From NCBI RefSeq assembly GCF_022179125.1, contig NZ_BPQG01000036.1:104194-168193 (forward strand): 64,000 bases of DNA, read 5' to 3'. A program made the position numbers and the translations under genes. The notes beneath the pieces were generated by a model. The model searched no databases and was not told the origin of the DNA. It was given only the letters and a program-made list of their open reading frames with translations. Below, piece after piece: positions 60,982 to 64,000 of this stretch. Positions within the stretch are counted from its first letter, which is position 1. Every line of letters starts with the position of its first letter. This stretch comes from Methylobacterium cerastii (lineage in GTDB: Bacteria > Pseudomonadota > Alphaproteobacteria > Rhizobiales > Beijerinckiaceae).

Positions 60982-61818
60982 TTACTTCTTGCGGTTGTGG
61001 CGGCTGGACAGGATAAAGACGTCGGTCCGCTTGTTCGAGCGGGTCTTCTTCCCCTTGGTCGGCACGCCCCAGGGCGTCACCGGGTTACGGCCGCCCGAGG
61101 TGCGTCCCTCGCCGCCGCCGTGCGGGTGGTCCACCGGGTTCATGGCGACGCCGCGGACGTGCGGACGCTTGCCGAGCCACCGGTTGCGCCCGGCCTTGCC
61201 GAGCGAGATGTTCATGTGGTCCGGGTTCGAGACCGCACCCACCGTCGCGTAGCACTGGCCGTGGACCAGGCGCTGCTCTCCCGAGTTCAGGCGGAGCGTC
61301 ACGTAGCCCTGGTCGCGCCCGACGATCTGAGCGTAGTTGCCGGCGGAACGGGCGACCGCGCCGCCCTTGCCGATCTTCAGCTCGATGTTGTGCACGATCG
61401 TGCCCACCGGCATGCCGCCGATCGGCCCGGCGTTGCCCGGCTTGATGTCGACGCCCTCGCCCGAGATCACCTTGTCGCCCGGCTGCAGGCGCTGCGGAGC
61501 GATGATGTAGCTCTGCTTGCCGTCCGGGTAGTTGATCAGCGCGATGAACGCCGTGCGGTTCGGATCGTACTCGATCCGCTCGACGGTCGCCGACACGCCC
61601 GGCTGCGACCGACGCTTGAAGTCGACGAGGCGGAGCGAGCGCTTGTGGCCGCCGCCGCGGAAGCGGACGGTGATCCGCCCGAGGTTGTTGCGGCCGCCCG
61701 AGGACGACTTGCCCTCGGTCAGCGCCTTCACCGGCTTGCCCTTGTGGAGCTCACGGCGGTCGACCAGCACGAGCTGGCGGAGGCTCGGCGTGACCGGTTT
61801 GAATGTCTTCAAGGCCAT
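60982..61818 (-). CDS. rplB: 50S ribosomal protein L2
   Basis: 278 aa; [20 protein letters not shown] and the C-terminal [20 protein letters not shown] with the His needed for peptidyl transfer support. One of the oldest ribosomal proteins. 26 nt after rplW. Confidence 0.98.
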   Translation of the reverse strand: MALKTFKPVTPSLRQLVLVDRRELHKGKPVKALTEGKSSSGGRNNLGRITVRFRGGGHKRSLRLVDFKRRSQPGVSATVERIEYDPNRTAFIALINYPDGKQSYIIAPQRLQPGDKVISGEGVDIKPGNAGPIGGMPVGTIVHNIELKIGKGGAVARSAGNYAQIVGRDQGYVTLRLNSGEQRLVHGQCYATVGAVSNPDHMNISLGKAGRNRWLGKRPHVRGVAMNPVDHPHGGGEGRTSGGRNPVTPWGVPTKGKKTRSNKRTDVFILSSRHNRKK

Positions 61819-61844
61819 CGGCTTAAATCCCTACCCGGTCTATC

Positions 61845-62141
61845 TCAGAGGCCGGTCGTGACGTCGATCGTGTCACCTTCGGCGAGGGTCACGACCGCTT
61901 TCTTCACGTCCGAACGCTGTCCGCGCATGCCGCGGAAGATCTTCTTCTTGCCCTTGGTCACGAGGGTGTTCACCGCCGTGACCTTGACGTCGAACAGCTT
62001 CTCGACCGCTTCCTTGATCTGCGGCTTGGTGGCCTTCGGGGCGACCCGGAAGACGACCTTGTTCTGTTCGGTGAGGTTCGTCGCCTTCTCGGTGATGACC
62101 GGGGAGACAATGATATCGTAGTGGCGCGGATCGGCACTCAT
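61845..62141 (-). CDS. rplW: 50S ribosomal protein L23
   Basis: 98 aa; [20 protein letters not shown] and [20 protein letters not shown] are typical. At the exit tunnel, docking site of trigger factor and SRP. Overlaps rplD by 4 nt (ATGA). Confidence 0.97.
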   Translation of the reverse strand: MSADPRHYDIIVSPVITEKATNLTEQNKVVFRVAPKATKPQIKEAVEKLFDVKVTAVNTLVTKGKKKIFRGMRGQRSDVKKAVVTLAEGDTIDVTTGL

Positions 62142-62758
62142 TTGAAACGCTCCTCCAGCGCGTCGATCGCGGCGCGGGTCAGCACGAGCGTGTCGCGGCG
62201 CAGGATGTCGTAGACGTTGATACCCTGCACGGGCAGCACGTCGATCATCGGGATGTTGCGGGCGGCGCGGCCGAAGTTCTCGTCGACCTCCGCGCCACCG
62301 ATGATCAGTGCGTTCGAGAGACCCATCTTGCCGAAGCGCTCGATGAGCCCCTTTGTCTTGTGGTCCTCGATCTTGATGTCGTCCACGACGATGATGGTCG
62401 AGGCCTTGGCCTTGGCCGACAGGGCGTGGCGGAGCGCAAGGGCGCGGACCTTCTTCGGAAGGTCGTGGCCGTGGTCGCGCACGACCGGGCCGAACGCACG
62501 GCCACCGCCGCGGAACTGCGGAGCCGACGCTGCGCCGTGACGCGCGTTGCCGGTGCCCTTCTGCTTGTAGAGCTTCTTGCGGGTCCGGTTCACGTCCGAG
62601 CGGTTCTGCACGGCGTGGGTGCCGGCGCGACGCTTGGCGAGCTGGTAGCGCACCATGCGCTGAAGCAGGTCGGCGCGGGGCTCGAGGCCGAAGATGGCCT
62701 CGTTGAGCTCCACCGAACCGGCGCCGGCGCCGTCGAGGGTGGTGATATCGAGCTTCAT
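62138..62758 (-). CDS. rplD: 50S ribosomal protein L4
   Basis: 206 aa; [20 protein letters not shown] and [20 protein letters not shown] form the tunnel loop. The ATG at 62756-62758 shares one base with the rplC stop (TGATG), with GGAG upstream; a GTG one codon before is not needed. In E. coli L4 also represses the S10 operon. Confidence 0.97.
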   Translation of the reverse strand: MKLDITTLDGAGAGSVELNEAIFGLEPRADLLQRMVRYQLAKRRAGTHAVQNRSDVNRTRKKLYKQKGTGNARHGAASAPQFRGGGRAFGPVVRDHGHDLPKKVRALALRHALSAKAKASTIIVVDDIKIEDHKTKGLIERFGKMGLSNALIIGGAEVDENFGRAARNIPMIDVLPVQGINVYDILRRDTLVLTRAAIDALEERFK

Positions 62759-63492
62759 CACGCGTTCTCCTCGGCAGCGGGCGCCTCGGGGGCGGATTGC
62801 GGGGCCGCGGACGCGCCGTTCTCACGGAACTTGCCGGGCTGCGGAACTTCGGCGGGCAGCTTGCGCTTCACCGCGTCCCGGATCTGGATCCAGCCGCCGG
62901 CGACGCCGGGAACCGCACCCTCGACCAGGATCAGGCCGCGCTCGACGTCCGTGCGGACGACGCGCAGGTTCTGCGTGGTCACCCGGTCGACGCCCATGTG
63001 ACCGGGCATCTTCTTGTTCTTGAAGGTCTTGCCCGGGTCCTGACGGCCGCCGGTCGAACCGATCGAACGGTGCGAGATCGACACGCCGTGGGTGGCGCGC
63101 AGACCGCCGAAGTTCCAGCGCTTGATACCGCCGGCGAACCCCTTACCCGTGGTCGTGCCCGTCACGTCGACGAACTGACCCGGGATAAAGTGGTCGGCGG
63201 TGATCTCGGCGCCCACCGGGATCAGCGCGTCCTCGGACACGCGGAACTCGGCGATCTTCTGCTTCGGCTCGACCTTGGCGACCGCGAAGCGGCCACGCTC
63301 GGCGGCCGACACGTTCTTGACCTTCGCCTTGCCGACGCCGAGCTGGACGGCGACGTAGCCGTTCTTCTCGACGGTGCGGTGGGCGACCACCTGGCATTGT
63401 TCGATCTTGAGCACGGTGCAGGGAACGTGTTCCCCCGCTTCCGTGAAGATCCGGGTCATGCCGACCTTCTGTGCAATGACGCCTGAGCGCAT
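62758..63492 (-). CDS. rplC: 50S ribosomal protein L3
   Basis: 244 aa, longer than E. coli L3 (209) because of an Ala/Glu-rich C-terminal tail ([18 protein letters not shown]) found in alphaproteobacteria. [16 protein letters not shown] and [20 protein letters not shown] are diagnostic; the QD of [13 protein letters not shown] is where PrmB methylates Gln. Confidence 0.97.
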   Translation of the reverse strand: MRSGVIAQKVGMTRIFTEAGEHVPCTVLKIEQCQVVAHRTVEKNGYVAVQLGVGKAKVKNVSAAERGRFAVAKVEPKQKIAEFRVSEDALIPVGAEITADHFIPGQFVDVTGTTTGKGFAGGIKRWNFGGLRATHGVSISHRSIGSTGGRQDPGKTFKNKKMPGHMGVDRVTTQNLRVVRTDVERGLILVEGAVPGVAGGWIQIRDAVKRKLPAEVPQPGKFRENGASAAPQSAPEAPAAEENA

Positions 63493-63542
63493 AAGGTGTC
63501 TCCCTCGCGCGATGAAACGGTAAGCTCTAAACCCGGCGGGGC

Positions 63543-63851
<309 letters not shown>

Positions 63852-63934
63852 GACCTAAACCTCGACGGAAACGTGTTGGGCGGGCGCGAGGGCCCTTCCC
63901 TCAATCGTCCCCTGACGGATGCTGTGTCCGGGGA

Positions 63935-63966
63935 CCGGCCCTTCGTCCCGAAGGACGAAGGGCCGG
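63935..63966. terminator. strong hairpin between tuf and rpsJ
   Basis: A perfect 14-bp stem (CCGGCCCTTCGTCC / GGACGAAGGGCCGG) with a 4-nt CGAA loop. No T run follows on the minus strand, so it is either a weak terminator, a partial terminator that lowers rpsJ expression relative to tuf, or an RNA processing site. Confidence 0.7.
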
Positions 63967-63978
63967 CCTGTCTGACGA

Positions 63979-64000
63979 CTACGCGTTGATGGCGGCGACG
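63979..64000 (-). CDS. tuf: C-terminal end of a gene upstream of rpsJ, probably tuf (EF-Tu)
   Basis: Only the last codons are in the window: the minus-strand frame ends ...VAAINA and then TAG (63979-63981). In alphaproteobacterial genomes tuf lies directly before rpsJ and EF-Tu ends in a GVVA-type sequence, so this is the likely identity. The call comes from position and a very short peptide. Confidence 0.5.

Overview
The window looks like chromosomal DNA of a high-GC alphaproteobacterium of the Hyphomicrobiales (Rhizobiales), most likely Methylobacterium or Methylorubrum. The arguments are an AcpXL-type acyl carrier protein for very-long-chain lipid A acyl groups, an alphaproteobacterial ribosomal cluster (secY-adk-rpsM-rpsK-rpoA-rplQ), the dapF-mtaB-ftsY order, many GTG starts, and a CTCATCCTGAGG-type palindromic repeat. 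The genus is inference; no rRNA or tRNA gene was found here.

Layout. 1-12.4 kb: a truncated PAS-GGDEF(-EAL) protein, a fluoroacetate-dehalogenase-like hydrolase, an orphan substrate-binding protein, the acpXL-fabZXL-fabF2XL operon, an AI-2E-family permease, an exported repeat protein, a WYL regulator divergent from a GST, and acnA. 12.6-18.2 kb: the cytochrome c maturation genes ccmA, B, C, D and G, bordered by a RelBE-like module and split by a DUF4189 protein, a YefM-YoeB module and a frameshifted VOC gene. 18.3-29.3 kb: housekeeping genes (yciB, an epimerase with a LysR regulator, ftsY, an RluA-type synthase, mtaB, dapF, an exported GyrI-like protein, nth, trpS, a haloacid dehalogenase). 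29.4-36 kb: branched-chain amino acid genes, all on the minus strand, ordered leader peptide-ilvB-ilvN-mazE-mazF-gst-tetR-ilvC; the leader encodes Ile-Leu-Ile-Val codons and is followed by a terminator hairpin, as in an attenuator. 36.2-47.6 kb: a plus-strand chemosensory operon (cheW-cheR/TPR-cheW-mcp-cheA/REC-cheB and two hybrid histidine kinases) arranged like Pseudomonas Wsp but without a WspR. 47.6-64 kb: the S10-spc-alpha ribosomal protein operon on the minus strand, from the end of tuf down to rplQ.

How they work together. AcpXL carries a very long acyl chain that FabZXL dehydrates. FabF2XL has a broken ketosynthase active site and probably needs a partner encoded elsewhere. The Ccm proteins handle heme (A, B, C, D) and apocytochrome thiols (G). 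The Wsp-like genes form one chemosensory array whose phosphoryl output must reach the hybrid kinases or a distant regulator. The ribosomal operon is conserved except for two foreign-looking insertions, a metallo-beta-lactamase-fold gene and a small exported Cys-rich protein, plus a structured 298-nt gap between rpsQ and rplN.
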